Shown piece by piece: positions 51,937-60,909 of a DNA stretch of 64,000 nucleotides. Made by a program: the position numbers and the translations under genes. The stretch is from contig JAAZZB010000053.1 of NCBI GenBank assembly GCA_014239365.1, forward strand, positions 1 to 64,000. Direction: 5' to 3'. The DNA is from Verrucomicrobiia bacterium (GTDB lineage Bacteria; Verrucomicrobiota; Verrucomicrobiia; Limisphaerales; UBA1100). Every line of letters starts with the position of its first letter. The stretch's first letter is position 1. The notes beneath the pieces were generated by a model that ran no database searches, was not told the DNA's origin, and saw only the letters and a program-made list of their open reading frames with translations.

Positions 51937-53003
51937 ATTTTCACCGCAAACAAATCGTCCTTCTTCACGCTCTCAGCAAAACCGGCCATCAACTTGGCGA
52001 CTTGGTCGAGGTCTTTCAGGTTCACCAATTCCACTGGCGAATGCATATAACGATTGGGTAGGCTGATGAGCGCGCTGGGGATGCCGCCGCGCGTCCAGAA
52101 AATCGCGTCCGTGTCCGTGCCGCTGGTCGCGCTCACCGTTTCGTGCTGCACGGGGATGCGCGCCTTCTTCGCTACCGCCTCAAGGCGCTTCACTACTTCG
52201 GGATGATTGCACGTGCCGTGCGTGAGCGTCGGGCCTTTGCCCATCTTCACGTCGCCGTGGATTTGTTTGTTGATGCCGGGATAATCCGTCGCGTGTGTCA
52301 CATCGACCACCAACGCCACATCGGGATCCAGCGAATACGCAATCTGCCGCGCGCCAAATAAGCCGACTTCCTCCATCGTGTTCGACACCGCGCAAATCTC
52401 GGCGTTGAGTTTTTTCTTTGAACCTTTCAACAACCGCAACGCCTCGGCGACTGCCCACGTGCCGATGCGATTGTCGAAGGCGCGTCCCACCGCGAGGTCG
52501 CCGTGCAGCATTTCGAAGTTTTGGTTCACCGTAATCGGATCGCCAACGCGCACGCGTTTCTCGGCGGCCTTGCGGGTGCTGCAGCCGATGTCGATATAAA
52601 GATCGTGAATCTTGGGCACCTTCGGTTCGCCATCCACCTTTTGCATATGCGGCGGTGGATTGCCCACCACGCCGAGCACCGATCCTTTGGCATTATGCAC
52701 CGTCACACGTTGGGCTTTGCTCACGATGGCGTCCACGCCGCCCATGCGTTTCACCCAAATGAAACCGTTGTCATCAATGTAATTAACCGAAAGCGCGATC
52801 TCATCCGCGTGTCCCGCGAGCATAATGCGCGGGCCGCCGCCGGGGTTGAGTGTGGCCACGCAGTTGCCGTATTCGTCGTGGGCGACTTCGTCGGCAAATT
52901 CATCCACGTAATTGAGCCACACACGTTGCCCCCGCGTTTCGTAGCTGGTGGGGCTTGGCGTGTTGACGAGTTCTTCCAAAAAACTGAGTGATTCCTTGCG
53001 CAT
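51933..53003 (-). CDS. M42 family metallopeptidase (glutamyl aminopeptidase / FrvX-like)
   Basis: 356 residues. Co-catalytic metal ligands are visible in LAGHADEIAL, AFDNRIGTWAV, NTMEEVGLFGAR (catalytic Glu then ligand Glu), VVDVTHATD and the late NRYMHSPVELV. The TSGTDTDAI segment is also typical. M42 enzymes are cytosolic dodecameric aminopeptidases; some are annotated as endoglucanase M. Divergent from proB. Confidence 0.93.
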   Translation of the reverse strand: MRKESLSFLEELVNTPSPTSYETRGQRVWLNYVDEFADEVAHDEYGNCVATLNPGGGPRIMLAGHADEIALSVNYIDDNGFIWVKRMGGVDAIVSKAQRVTVHNAKGSVLGVVGNPPPHMQKVDGEPKVPKIHDLYIDIGCSTRKAAEKRVRVGDPITVNQNFEMLHGDLAVGRAFDNRIGTWAVAEALRLLKGSKKKLNAEICAVSNTMEEVGLFGARQIAYSLDPDVALVVDVTHATDYPGINKQIHGDVKMGKGPTLTHGTCNHPEVVKRLEAVAKKARIPVQHETVSATSGTDTDAIFWTRGGIPSALISLPNRYMHSPVELVNLKDLDQVAKLMAGFAESVKKDDLFAVKI

Positions 53004-53076
53004 CCGGAATGTTTGCCTGCGCGGCGGCGCGGCGTCAATGCTCGACGCTTCACGGCCCTTCTGCTACCAACCCCGC

Positions 53077-54150
53077 GTGCGCGCCAAGCTTCTCAAAGAT
53101 ACTCCGCTCGTGGTGGTAAAGCTCGGTTCCGGCATTCTCACCGATGCCCGAAACCGGCTGGCGACTCCGCGCATCAAACAACTCGTCGCCCAAATTGCCC
53201 GCGCGCGCAAAGTCGGCCGCGAGATGGTGCTCGTCAGTTCCGGCGCAGTGGCCGCCGGGATGGAAGCGCTCGGCTGCGAAAAACGCCCCACACGTTTGGC
53301 TGAATTACAGGCGTGCGCGGCCGTTGGCCAATCGCGGTTGATGGCGCGTTACGAGGAACTGTTTGCCACGCACAAACTTCAAGCCGCCAAAGTGCTGCTC
53401 ACGCACGCGGATTTGCAGGACCACGATCGCCATCTCAATGCGCGCAACACATTGATGGCTTTGCTCGATCGCGGCGTAGTGCCGGTCATCAATCAAAACG
53501 ACGCGGTGACTTTCAACGAACTCACCGTGGGCGACAACGACAAGCTCTCCGCGTTAGTGGCCGCGCTGTTGCCCGCAAATTTATTGGTGCAGCTGACCAC
53601 GGCCGATGGCCTCGTGCGGAACTTTGGAAAGTCCAATGCGCGGTTGATCTCTTCTGTGCGAAAAGTTGACGACAAAATTCGCAGCCTCGCGCGTGGAACC
53701 CAAAGCGCCACGAGCATTGGCGGGATGGCGAGCAAAGTGGACGCCGCACAAATTGCCGGCCGCGCGGGCATCCCAATGGTTATCGCCAATGGCGTGAAGC
53801 GCGGTCAACTCACCAAGGTGTTGGCGGGCGAAAAGGTGGGCACACTTTTCGTGCCGAGCGGCGATAAACTCAAAGGCCGCAAGCGGTGGATTGCTTTTTT
53901 TCATCACCCGCAAGGCGAGCTCGTGGTGGATGACGGTGCCAAGGCCGCGTTGCGGGAGCGCGGTAAAAGCCTGCTCAAAATGGGCATTGCCGGTTGCGAC
54001 GGCGACTTTGCGGCGGGCGATGTGGTGCGGATTTGTGATGGCAATGGGACGGGTTTTGCGCAGGGCATCACGCGCTTTTCAAAATCGGAAATCGAAAACA
54101 ACAGCGCGGGTAAAGTGGTGGTGCATCGCGATGACCTTGTGATTTTATAG
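53077..54150 (+). CDS. proB: Glutamate 5-kinase
   Basis: 357 residues from GTG 53077; longer in-frame starts (ATG 53038) are possible. An amino-acid-kinase domain has VVVKLGSGILTD, LVSSGAVAAGMEALG, VPVINQNDAVTF and GDNDKLSALVAALL. A PUA domain begins near residue 270 and ends VVVHRDDLVIL. It phosphorylates glutamate as the first step to proline; product passes to ProA encoded at 43055-44320. mazG follows 3 bp later. Confidence 0.95.
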   Translation: MRAKLLKDTPLVVVKLGSGILTDARNRLATPRIKQLVAQIARARKVGREMVLVSSGAVAAGMEALGCEKRPTRLAELQACAAVGQSRLMARYEELFATHKLQAAKVLLTHADLQDHDRHLNARNTLMALLDRGVVPVINQNDAVTFNELTVGDNDKLSALVAALLPANLLVQLTTADGLVRNFGKSNARLISSVRKVDDKIRSLARGTQSATSIGGMASKVDAAQIAGRAGIPMVIANGVKRGQLTKVLAGEKVGTLFVPSGDKLKGRKRWIAFFHHPQGELVVDDGAKAALRERGKSLLKMGIAGCDGDFAAGDVVRICDGNGTGFAQGITRFSKSEIENNSAGKVVVHRDDLVIL

Positions 54151-54153
54151 TTT

Positions 54154-54813
54154 ATGGCAAAGAAGAAAAAAGCCATCGATGAATTGCTCGCCGTGATGGC
54201 TCGCTTGCGCGCGCCGGATGGCTGCCCGTGGGATCAAGAGCAAAACCACAAAAGCATCCGGCTCAATGCCATCGAGGAAGTATACGAATTGGTCGATGCC
54301 ATCGAGGCGGATGACGACGCAGAAATGGCCGAGGAGTTGGGCGATGTGTTGTTGCAAGTGGTCTTCCACGCGCAAATGGCCGAGGAGCGCGGCGCGTTTG
54401 ATTTTGAGGCGGTCGCGCGCGGCATTGTCGATAAACTCGTGCGGCGGCATCCACACGTGTTTGGCGATGTGGACGTAAAAGACGTAGATGGCGTGTGGCG
54501 GCAATGGGAGAAAATTAAACTCACTGAAAAGGCTGGCACCGATCGCGAACGCACGTCGGCTTTCGATGGCATCCCGAGGCATTTGCCGGCGCTAATGCGG
54601 GCGCACGAACTCACCAAAAAAGCCCGCAAGCACGGCCTGTTACCCGAAGGCCGAAAGGGTGGGGCGAAGGCAAAGCTGGCGAAGGAGTTGTTTGCACTGG
54701 CCCAACGCGCACAGGCAAATGGTTGGCAGGCAGAAGCACTGCTGCGGGCGGAGACGGCACGACACGAAAAGGTTTTGCGGAAAAAGGAGAAGGCTCGACA
54801 AAAGCGCGCGTGA
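54154..54813 (+). CDS. mazG: Nucleoside triphosphate pyrophosphohydrolase
   Basis: 219 residues. The MazG domain has RLRAPDGCPWDQEQNHKS and the metal-binding EEVYELVDAI plus EELGDVLLQVVFHAQ. Next come a HPHVFGDV segment and QWEKIKL, as in housekeeping MazG. It removes aberrant NTPs. The second MazG domain is degraded and replaced by a Lys/Ala-rich basic tail from about residue 165. Shorter than the E. coli protein (263). Confidence 0.92.
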   Translation: MAKKKKAIDELLAVMARLRAPDGCPWDQEQNHKSIRLNAIEEVYELVDAIEADDDAEMAEELGDVLLQVVFHAQMAEERGAFDFEAVARGIVDKLVRRHPHVFGDVDVKDVDGVWRQWEKIKLTEKAGTDRERTSAFDGIPRHLPALMRAHELTKKARKHGLLPEGRKGGAKAKLAKELFALAQRAQANGWQAEALLRAETARHEKVLRKKEKARQKRA

Positions 54814-54832
54814 GTTTAGGTTGGAAAAAATT

Positions 54833-55948
54833 ATGAGTGACCCAAGATACGACAAGCTGGCGAAATCGCTGGTGGAATATTCCTGCGAACTGAAAAAAGG
54901 CGAGGCGGTGTTCATCGATGTGGCGGATATCCACGATCGAATGACCATCGCCCTCATCCGCGCCACCCGCAAAGTGGGCGGTGTGCCGCTGGTGGAAACG
55001 CGCCAATCCCGCGTCGTGCGCGAAGCCTTGCGCGGCTCCAACGATGCCCACGCCAAAATGGTGAAGGACGTTGAGCTGTATCGAATGAAAAAAGTGCAGG
55101 CGTACATCGCCATCCGCGGCGCGGAAAACACCAGCGAACTCAGCGACGTGCCGCCCAAAGTGATGCAGTCGTATTCCAAAACAATGCGGCCGCTGTTAAA
55201 CTATCGCGTCAACCAAACCCGTTGGGTCGTACTGCGCTGGCCCACGCCGAGTATGGCCCAAGCGGCCAATATGAGCACCGAGGCATTCGAGGATTTTTAT
55301 TTCGACGTGTGCACTTTCAACTACGCCAAAATGGCCAAGGCGATGAAGCCGCTCGTCAAGCGAATGACCCAAGCCAAGGACGTGCACCTCAAAGCGCCCG
55401 GCACCGATCTGCGTTTCAGCATCAAGGGAATGCCCGCCATCCCGTGCGCGGGCGATCGCAACATCCCCGATGGCGAAGTGTTTTCGTGTCCGCTGAAAAA
55501 TTCTGTGAACGGCACGCTACAATACAACACTCCCACGCTCTACGCCGGTACCAAGTTCGAAAACGTAAAGCTGGAATTCAAGGACGGCAAAATCATCAAC
55601 GCCACCAGCAACAACACCAAACGCCTCAACGAAATTCTCGATACCGATCCCGGCGCGCGCTACATCGGCGAGTTTTCGCTCGGCCTCAATCCTTTCGTGA
55701 TGAACCCGATGTGCGACATCCTGTTCGACGAAAAAATCGCCGGCTCCCTCCACTTCACCCCCGGCCAAGCCTACGAGGATTGCGACAACGGAAACCGCTC
55801 CGCCGTCCACTGGGATATGGTCCTCATCCAACGCAAAGAATGGGGCGGCGGCGAAGTCTGGTTCGACGGCGAACTCATTCGCAAAAACGGCCTCTTCTTG
55901 CCAAAAGATTTATTGCCCCTGAACCCGAAGAATTTGAAGAAAGTTTAG
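54833..55948 (+). CDS. M29 family aminopeptidase
   Basis: 371 residues from ATG 54833; longer frames read through mazG. Matches thermophilic-aminopeptidase M29 enzymes: KLAKSLVEYSCELKKGEAVF at the start, then the metal-site part IGEFSLGLNPFVMNPMCDIL, SLHFTPGQAYEDCDNGN and SAVHWDMVLI, giving candidate ligands Glu, His, Tyr and His-x-Asp. Cytosolic dimer by family. It starts 19 bp after mazG. Confidence 0.9.
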   Translation: MSDPRYDKLAKSLVEYSCELKKGEAVFIDVADIHDRMTIALIRATRKVGGVPLVETRQSRVVREALRGSNDAHAKMVKDVELYRMKKVQAYIAIRGAENTSELSDVPPKVMQSYSKTMRPLLNYRVNQTRWVVLRWPTPSMAQAANMSTEAFEDFYFDVCTFNYAKMAKAMKPLVKRMTQAKDVHLKAPGTDLRFSIKGMPAIPCAGDRNIPDGEVFSCPLKNSVNGTLQYNTPTLYAGTKFENVKLEFKDGKIINATSNNTKRLNEILDTDPGARYIGEFSLGLNPFVMNPMCDILFDEKIAGSLHFTPGQAYEDCDNGNRSAVHWDMVLIQRKEWGGGEVWFDGELIRKNGLFLPKDLLPLNPKNLKKV

Positions 55949-55970
55949 AGGGGCACCAACCGCATCAATT

Positions 55971-56155
55971 GCCCCAACGGGGCAAAATGAGATAGCCCGG
56001 GGCAACGCCCCGGGATTAGACACGCGGTAATTGTGGAAGCCCTGTAAGGGCGATATTAGCGATCAATATTTCGCCCTTACAGGGCTTTGACATTTTTCGG
56101 GCTTTTTTGCCCGGGGCGTTACCCCGGGCTATCATATGGCGCGCTTTCAGCGCTT
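55971..56155. repeat. Composite palindromic element (nested hairpins)
   Basis: A run of hairpins fills the convergent gap: GCCCC-AAC-GGGGC-type (55971-55983), AGCCCGGGGCAACGCCCCGGG (55994-56014), a 15-bp-armed hairpin AGCCCTGTAAGGGCG / CGCCCTTACAGGGCT (56038-56086) and GCCCGGGGCGTTACCCCGGG (56109-56128). The second and fourth are inverted copies of each other, so the unit 55991-56133 has terminal inverted repeats around a central hairpin. It could also stop transcription from both sides. Confidence 0.8.
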
Positions 56156-56163
56156 AAAATTTT

Positions 56164-56571
56164 CTAGCTAATTGAAACACAGTCGAGGTCATCACCTGTG
56201 AAGGCATTCGGAAGTAGGGCGTCCATTGAAGTGACAGTGGGCGTGTCCGGTGATTCGCTGTTGATCAAAATCACTTCGGTTTCTTTGGCATATTCCGCAA
56301 GGAGTTGGCGGCACGCGCCACAAGGGGCGGCACCGCCGGGGGAGGCGACGGCGATGGTGGTGAAATCGCGCTGATCGTCAGTGAGCGCTTTGAAAAGTGC
56401 AACACGTTCGGCACAGCAGCTGAGGCCGTAGCTGGCGCTTTCGACGTTCGCACCGCTGATGATTTTCCCGCTTGCGGTGAGGAGTGCCGCGCCGACGTTG
56501 AATTTAGAATAGGGCGCGACGGATTGTTCGCGGGCAGCGAGTGCGGCTTGGATGAGCTTGGTGTGAGGCAT
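56164..56571 (-). CDS. cdd: Cytidine deaminase
   Basis: 135 residues, the tetrameric short form. Zinc site: CCAERVALFKA (catalytic Glu in CAE) and PCGACRQLLAEY. Also SVAPYSKFNVGAAL and GANVESASYGLSC at the N-terminal part. It deaminates cytidine and deoxycytidine for pyrimidine salvage. The purine nucleoside phosphorylase gene lies just upstream on the same strand (4 bp gap), making a nucleoside salvage pair. Confidence 0.96.
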   Translation of the reverse strand: MPHTKLIQAALAAREQSVAPYSKFNVGAALLTASGKIISGANVESASYGLSCCAERVALFKALTDDQRDFTTIAVASPGGAAPCGACRQLLAEYAKETEVILINSESPDTPTVTSMDALLPNAFTGDDLDCVSIS

Positions 56572-56575
56572 AGCG

Positions 56576-57421
56576 TCAATGTGCTGCCGGCATCTTGCCG
56601 GCAGAAAATTCAGTGATCAACTTCACCGCTTGCGAGCTGGCTTGTTCGCCAATCTCCAGAACTTCCGAATGCGACAGCGGGGTTTTGCTGATGCCGGCGG
56701 CGGGATTGGTGATGCAGGAAATGGCGGCGACGCGCAGGTCGCATTGGCGGGCGACGATGGCTTCGGGCACGGTGCTCATTCCCACGGCGTCGGCACCGAG
56801 CGTTGCAAGGGCGCGAATCTCGGCGGGGGTTTCGTAGCTCGGACCGCTCAGGGCGCAGTAGACGCCGCGATGGAGTTTGGTTTTTGTTTTGCGCGCAGCG
56901 GCTTGGAGAGATTTGTTGAGGGCGGGATCGTAAGTTTGGGAAAGGTCGATGAAACGCTCGCGGCCTTTGGCGAGGAGCCCTCGCAGTGGGTTGTCGCCGA
57001 TGAAATTGAGGTGGTCGGTGAGCAGCATAAACTCGCCGGGTTCGAATTTTTTGTTGATGCCGCCGGAGGCGTTGGTGAGCAAAATATTTTCGATGCCGTA
57101 CTCGGCCAAGACGCGAATGGGGAACGTGAGGGACTCCAGCGAGTGGCCTTCGTAATAATGGGCACGTCCGCTGAGCACCACGATTTCCGTGCCACCGAGC
57201 GTGCCGATGATGGCTTTGCCGGTGTGGCCGGGCACGGTGGGTTTGGGAAATCCGGCGAGTTTGGCATAGGGCACGGCGCGGGCGACGGTCATCGCTTGGG
57301 CGACGGATTGGAAGCCGCTACCGAGCACAATAGCCAGGCGCGGGCGGAGTTTGCTGGCACGGCGTAATGTGTCAGCGGCAGTTTTCGGATTGACTTGGCG
57401 TCTCACTTGAGGCGGATTCAT
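56576..57421 (-). CDS. Purine nucleoside phosphorylase (class II, trimeric type)
   Basis: 281 residues from ATG 57421 (an upstream ATG at 57484 overlaps the divergent moeB). Features are LAIVLGSGFQSVAQAM, TVPGHTGKAIIGTL, VLSGRAHYYEGHS, ILLTNASGGIN, SGPSYETPAEIRAL and GADAVGMSTVPEAIVARQ. It splits guanosine and inosine with phosphate in purine salvage. The C-terminal tail SAGKMPAAH is encoded by a dispersed repeat and is probably not ancestral. Confidence 0.93.
   Translation of the reverse strand: MNPPQVRRQVNPKTAADTLRRASKLRPRLAIVLGSGFQSVAQAMTVARAVPYAKLAGFPKPTVPGHTGKAIIGTLGGTEIVVLSGRAHYYEGHSLESLTFPIRVLAEYGIENILLTNASGGINKKFEPGEFMLLTDHLNFIGDNPLRGLLAKGRERFIDLSQTYDPALNKSLQAAARKTKTKLHRGVYCALSGPSYETPAEIRALATLGADAVGMSTVPEAIVARQCDLRVAAISCITNPAAGISKTPLSHSEVLEIGEQASSQAVKLITEFSAGKMPAAH
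56580..56604. repeat. Single arm of the CTGCCGGCAAGATGCCGGC repeat family
   Basis: A 25-bp copy identical to the arm at 2701-2725. It lies inside the 3' end of the purine nucleoside phosphorylase gene and supplies the last residues AGKMPAAH and the stop region of that protein. Confidence 0.85.
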
Positions 57422-57464
57422 TGTTTCCGGACAGCCGCGTGGTTGTCCATATTTTATTTTTATA

Positions 57465-58613
57465 ATGAGCGTGGAACTGAGCAACGAAGAGATTAGCCGC
57501 TACTCGCGGCACCTGATTTTGCCCGAGGTGGGCATGGCGGGCCAAAAGAAACTGAAGGCCACCAGCGTGTTGTGCATTGGCACGGGCGGGTTGGGGTCGC
57601 CCATTTCGATGTATCTCGCGGCGGCGGGCATCGGCAAAATTGGCATCGTGGATTTTGATGTGGTGGATTTTTCAAATCTGCAACGACAGATCGCTCACGG
57701 CACGGCCGATGTGGGTCGGCCCAAAGTGGAGTCGGGCAAAGAGACCATCAACTCCATCAATCCCGAGGTGGAAGTGGTGGTGCACGAAACGCGATTGAGC
57801 GCGGACAACGTGATGGAAATTATGGCGCCGTACGACATCGTGGTGGACGGCACCGACAATTTTCCCACGCGCTATCTCACCAACGACGCCTGTGTGCTGC
57901 TCAAAAAGCCAAACGTGTACGGCTCGATTTTTCGGTTCGAAGGCCAAGCCAGCGTGTTCGCGCCGGAACTGGGTGGGCCGTGCTACCGCTGTTTGTACCC
58001 CGAGCCGCCACCGCCGGGAATGGTGCCGAGCTGCGCGGAAGGTGGCGTGTTGGGCGTGTTGCCGGGCATCGTTGGTTGCATCCAAGCTACGGAAATTCTG
58101 AAACTCGCTCTCGGCAAAGGCTCGCCATTGGTGAATCGTTTGATGCTCTTCAATGCGCTGGATATGAAATTTCGCGAGTTGAAATTGCGCCGTGATCCGA
58201 AGTGCCCAATTTGTGGCGACAACCCGACCATCACGGAGTTGGTTGATTACGAAGAGTTTTGCGGCATCGGCCTCGAGCCGGAAGATCCGCAACAGCACCC
58301 CGATGAAGTGACCGTGCAGCAAATGAAAGAAGCGCTGGCGGGTAATGACATCGCGGTGGTGGACGTGCGCGAACACGATGAAGCCGAGATTGCCAAGATC
58401 GATGGCGTGCCGATGATTCCGCTCAGTGAATTGCCGCAACGTTTCACCGAGCTCGACCCGAACCAAACGATTTATCTCCACTGCAAAATGGGCGCGCGCT
58501 CGCTGAAGGCGGTGGATTTCCTCAAACAACAGGGCTTCAAATATTGCAAAAGCGTCGCCGGCGGCATCAACGCGTGGGCGGATGAAATTGATCCAAGCGT
58601 GCCGCGGTATTAA
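57465..58613 (+). CDS. moeB: Molybdopterin-synthase/sulfur-carrier adenylyltransferase with rhodanese domain
   Basis: 382 residues, MoeZ-like. The E1 domain has SRYSRHLILPEVGMAGQKKL, the ATP loop CIGTGGLGSP (residues 37-46), IVDFDVVDFSNLQRQ, VGRPK, VVDGTDNFPTRY and zinc pairs CYRCLYPE and CPICG. A rhodanese domain (about 280-382) has VVDVREHDEAE and the persulfide Cys in LHCKMGARS. It adenylates and sulfurates carrier proteins for molybdopterin, thiamine or thiolation. All key residues are intact, in contrast to the paralogue at 14378. No MoaD/ThiS gene is adjacent. Confidence 0.93.
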   Translation: MSVELSNEEISRYSRHLILPEVGMAGQKKLKATSVLCIGTGGLGSPISMYLAAAGIGKIGIVDFDVVDFSNLQRQIAHGTADVGRPKVESGKETINSINPEVEVVVHETRLSADNVMEIMAPYDIVVDGTDNFPTRYLTNDACVLLKKPNVYGSIFRFEGQASVFAPELGGPCYRCLYPEPPPPGMVPSCAEGGVLGVLPGIVGCIQATEILKLALGKGSPLVNRLMLFNALDMKFRELKLRRDPKCPICGDNPTITELVDYEEFCGIGLEPEDPQQHPDEVTVQQMKEALAGNDIAVVDVREHDEAEIAKIDGVPMIPLSELPQRFTELDPNQTIYLHCKMGARSLKAVDFLKQQGFKYCKSVAGGINAWADEIDPSVPRY

Positions 58614-58663
58614 CCAATCCGAATTTGCTTTTGCTCGAAATGTTTCTCCCGTAAGCTATCGCT

Positions 58664-59173
58664 ATGGGCACCCGACGTCACGCGCGTGAGCGCGCGGTTC
58701 AATTTTTGTTTCAGCACGAGCTGAATCCTCCAGAGGATTTGGTGTCGGCATTGGAACATTTTTGGATGCATCATCGTCCGGCAGTGGCTGAGGTGCAGGA
58801 GGGCAAAACCAATTGGGGCAAGGAAAAGGAATTGCCGCCGCCGACCACTGACGACGTTGCCATCCAACAATTCGCCGAACCGCTCGTGCGTGGCGTGCTG
58901 GAACATCGCGATGAATTGGATGCGGAATTAACAGATCAAGCGGCCAACTGGGAGTTGGATCGAATGGCCGGTGTGGATCGCAATATCCTGCGGCTCGCCA
59001 TTTATGAAATGCTCCATCGCGATGACATCCCACCCGTGGTGAGCATCAACGAAGCAGTTGATCTCGCGAAGAAATTTTCCACCGAGGAAAGCGGCAAATT
59101 CGTGAACGGTATTCTCGATAAAATCAAATCGCGTCTGAACCGCCCCGCGCGCGAGGCTACGGAGGCGCGTTGA
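58664..59173 (+). CDS. nusB: Transcription antitermination factor NusB
   Basis: 169 residues, a little longer than usual. RRHARERAVQFLFQHELNPP at the start and ELDRMAGVDRNILRLAIYEM, VVSINEAVDLAKKFS, and GKFVNGILDKI in the second half are the NusB signature. An insert of about 25 residues (VQEGKTNWGKEKELPPPTTD) explains the length. It acts with NusE in rRNA antitermination. Overlaps the PHP gene by one base. Confidence 0.95.
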   Translation: MGTRRHARERAVQFLFQHELNPPEDLVSALEHFWMHHRPAVAEVQEGKTNWGKEKELPPPTTDDVAIQQFAEPLVRGVLEHRDELDAELTDQAANWELDRMAGVDRNILRLAIYEMLHRDDIPPVVSINEAVDLAKKFSTEESGKFVNGILDKIKSRLNRPAREATEAR

Positions 59174-59988
59174 TGTACGCCGATCTCCATCTCCACACGA
59201 ATTTTTCCGACGGCACGTACACGCCCGAGGAACTCGCCGGCCACGGCAAACGCGTGGGGCTCTCGGTAATGTCGCTCACCGATCACGATACCATCGACGG
59301 CTGCGCCCGGATGGGTGCCGCGTGCGCGGAGCTCGGCATCGAGTTTGTTTCCGGCTGCGAATTTACTGTGGAACTCGATGGCTTTGAGCTCCATCTGCTC
59401 GGTTATTTTTTGGATCTCGAAAACCCGCGCCTCCTCAGTGAGCTAGCCAAGTATCAGGAAGTACGCCGAAATCGCATTCACGAAATGGTCGCCAAACTCA
59501 ACGAGCTCGGCATCGCGATCACCAGCGAAGACGTAATGCGCATTGCCGATTGCGATGCGCCGGGGCGTCCGCACATTGGCCGCGCGTTGGTTGAGGCGGG
59601 GCATTGCCGCAACCTCGATGAGGCGTTTAATAAATGGCTTAAAAAAGGCAAGCCTGCTTGGGTGACCAAAGCGAAGCTGAGCGCAGCGGAGGCCATTCGC
59701 CTCATTCACGATGCCGATGGTTTGGCGGTGCTCGCGCATCCCGGGCTTTATCATCGCGACGAAGTCATCCCGCCCTTGGTGGAATTGGGGATGGACGGAC
59801 TCGAATGCCTCTACACGCGCCACAGCACGCCGATGACGGAACATTATTTAATGCTCGCAGAGCAGTACGATTTGCTCGTCACCGGCGGTTCCGATTGCCA
59901 CGGCGAAAACAAAGGCAAACCGCTCATTGGCGCAGTGAAAGTGCCGTTGAGTTTCATCGCAAAAATGAAATCAGCCGTGGCAGCGTAA
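59173..59988 (+). CDS. PHP-domain phosphoesterase (RNase AM / TrpH-like)
   Basis: 271 residues from the ATG overlapping the nusB stop. Metal motifs DLHLHTNFSDG (4-14), SLTDHDTIDG, the His in VLAHPG and the late GGSDCHG. This set matches the YciV/TrpH group, whose E. coli member hydrolyses 3',5'-nucleotide bisphosphates and trims RNA 5' ends. Substrate here not proven. The stop is immediately followed by ftsY. Confidence 0.9.
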   Translation: MYADLHLHTNFSDGTYTPEELAGHGKRVGLSVMSLTDHDTIDGCARMGAACAELGIEFVSGCEFTVELDGFELHLLGYFLDLENPRLLSELAKYQEVRRNRIHEMVAKLNELGIAITSEDVMRIADCDAPGRPHIGRALVEAGHCRNLDEAFNKWLKKGKPAWVTKAKLSAAEAIRLIHDADGLAVLAHPGLYHRDEVIPPLVELGMDGLECLYTRHSTPMTEHYLMLAEQYDLLVTGGSDCHGENKGKPLIGAVKVPLSFIAKMKSAVAA

Positions 59989-60900
59989 ATGGGCTTGTTC
60001 GATAAATTCAAGGCGGGACTTCAGCGCACCCAAGCCAAGCTGTCGAGCGAGATTCACCGCATCGTTTCGCGCTCACCCAAGCTTGACGACGACACGCTGG
60101 AGGAAATCGAATACACGCTCATCAGCGCCGACCTCGGCCTACCGATGACCCAGCGCATTCTCGCGGCCATCAAAGAGAGTTACGAATCCCAAGGCAAAGA
60201 TGGCCTCGACGTTCTGGCGGTCGCACGGCGCGAAGTGGCCACCACATTCAAAGGCCAAACCCACGGATTACATCGCCAACCCGAAGGGCTCACCGTCGTC
60301 TCAATGGTGGGCGTCAATGGCACCGGCAAAACCACCACCGCCGCCAAGCTCGCCCATCGCGTGCAAGCAAATGGCGACACCGCTGTGCTCGCTGCGTGCG
60401 ATACCTTTCGCGCCGCCGCAGTGGAGCAACTCAAAGAATGGGGCAACCGATTGGAAGTGCCGGTCATCGCCGGTAGCTACGGTGCCGATCCCGCCGCCGT
60501 GGGGCACGATGCGCTCAGTGCCGCGCAGGCGCGGAAGGCGGATTATTTATTCATCGACACCGCCGGCCGACTGCACACCAAAAGCAATTTAATGAAGGAG
60601 CTGGAAAAACTGCACCGCGTGATTGGCCGCCAAGCCGAAGACGCGCCGCACGAAGTGTTGCTCGTGCTCGATGCCTCCACCGGTATGAATGCCCTGACGC
60701 AAGCGCGAGAATTCAACAAGGCCGTTCCGCTCACCGGCCTTGTCATCACCAAACTCGATGGCACCAGCAAAGGCGGGATGGTGGTGGCCATCCATCAGGA
60801 ACTGGATTTGCCCATTAAATTCATCGGCCTCGGCGAACAAGCGGATGATTTGCAACCCTTCGACGCCGCACAGTTTGCCGAAGCGCTCTTTGCGGAGTAG
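59989..60900 (+). CDS. ftsY: Signal recognition particle receptor FtsY
   Basis: 303 residues, NG domain only, without the long acidic A domain of E. coli. GTPase motifs: [59 protein letters not shown] and [12 protein letters not shown]. It receives SRP-ribosome complexes at the membrane. The ATG directly follows the PHP stop. Confidence 0.97.
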   Translation: MGLFDKFKAGLQRTQAKLSSEIHRIVSRSPKLDDDTLEEIEYTLISADLGLPMTQRILAAIKESYESQGKDGLDVLAVARREVATTFKGQTHGLHRQPEGLTVVSMVGVNGTGKTTTAAKLAHRVQANGDTAVLAACDTFRAAAVEQLKEWGNRLEVPVIAGSYGADPAAVGHDALSAAQARKADYLFIDTAGRLHTKSNLMKELEKLHRVIGRQAEDAPHEVLLVLDASTGMNALTQAREFNKAVPLTGLVITKLDGTSKGGMVVAIHQELDLPIKFIGLGEQADDLQPFDAAQFAEALFAE

Positions 60901-60909
60901 ACTTTCGCC

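Noticed and set aside
54659..54832. N-terminal extension of the M29 peptidase
   Set aside because: It overlaps the mazG tail in another frame and is Arg/Cys-rich without similarity to M29 enzymes.
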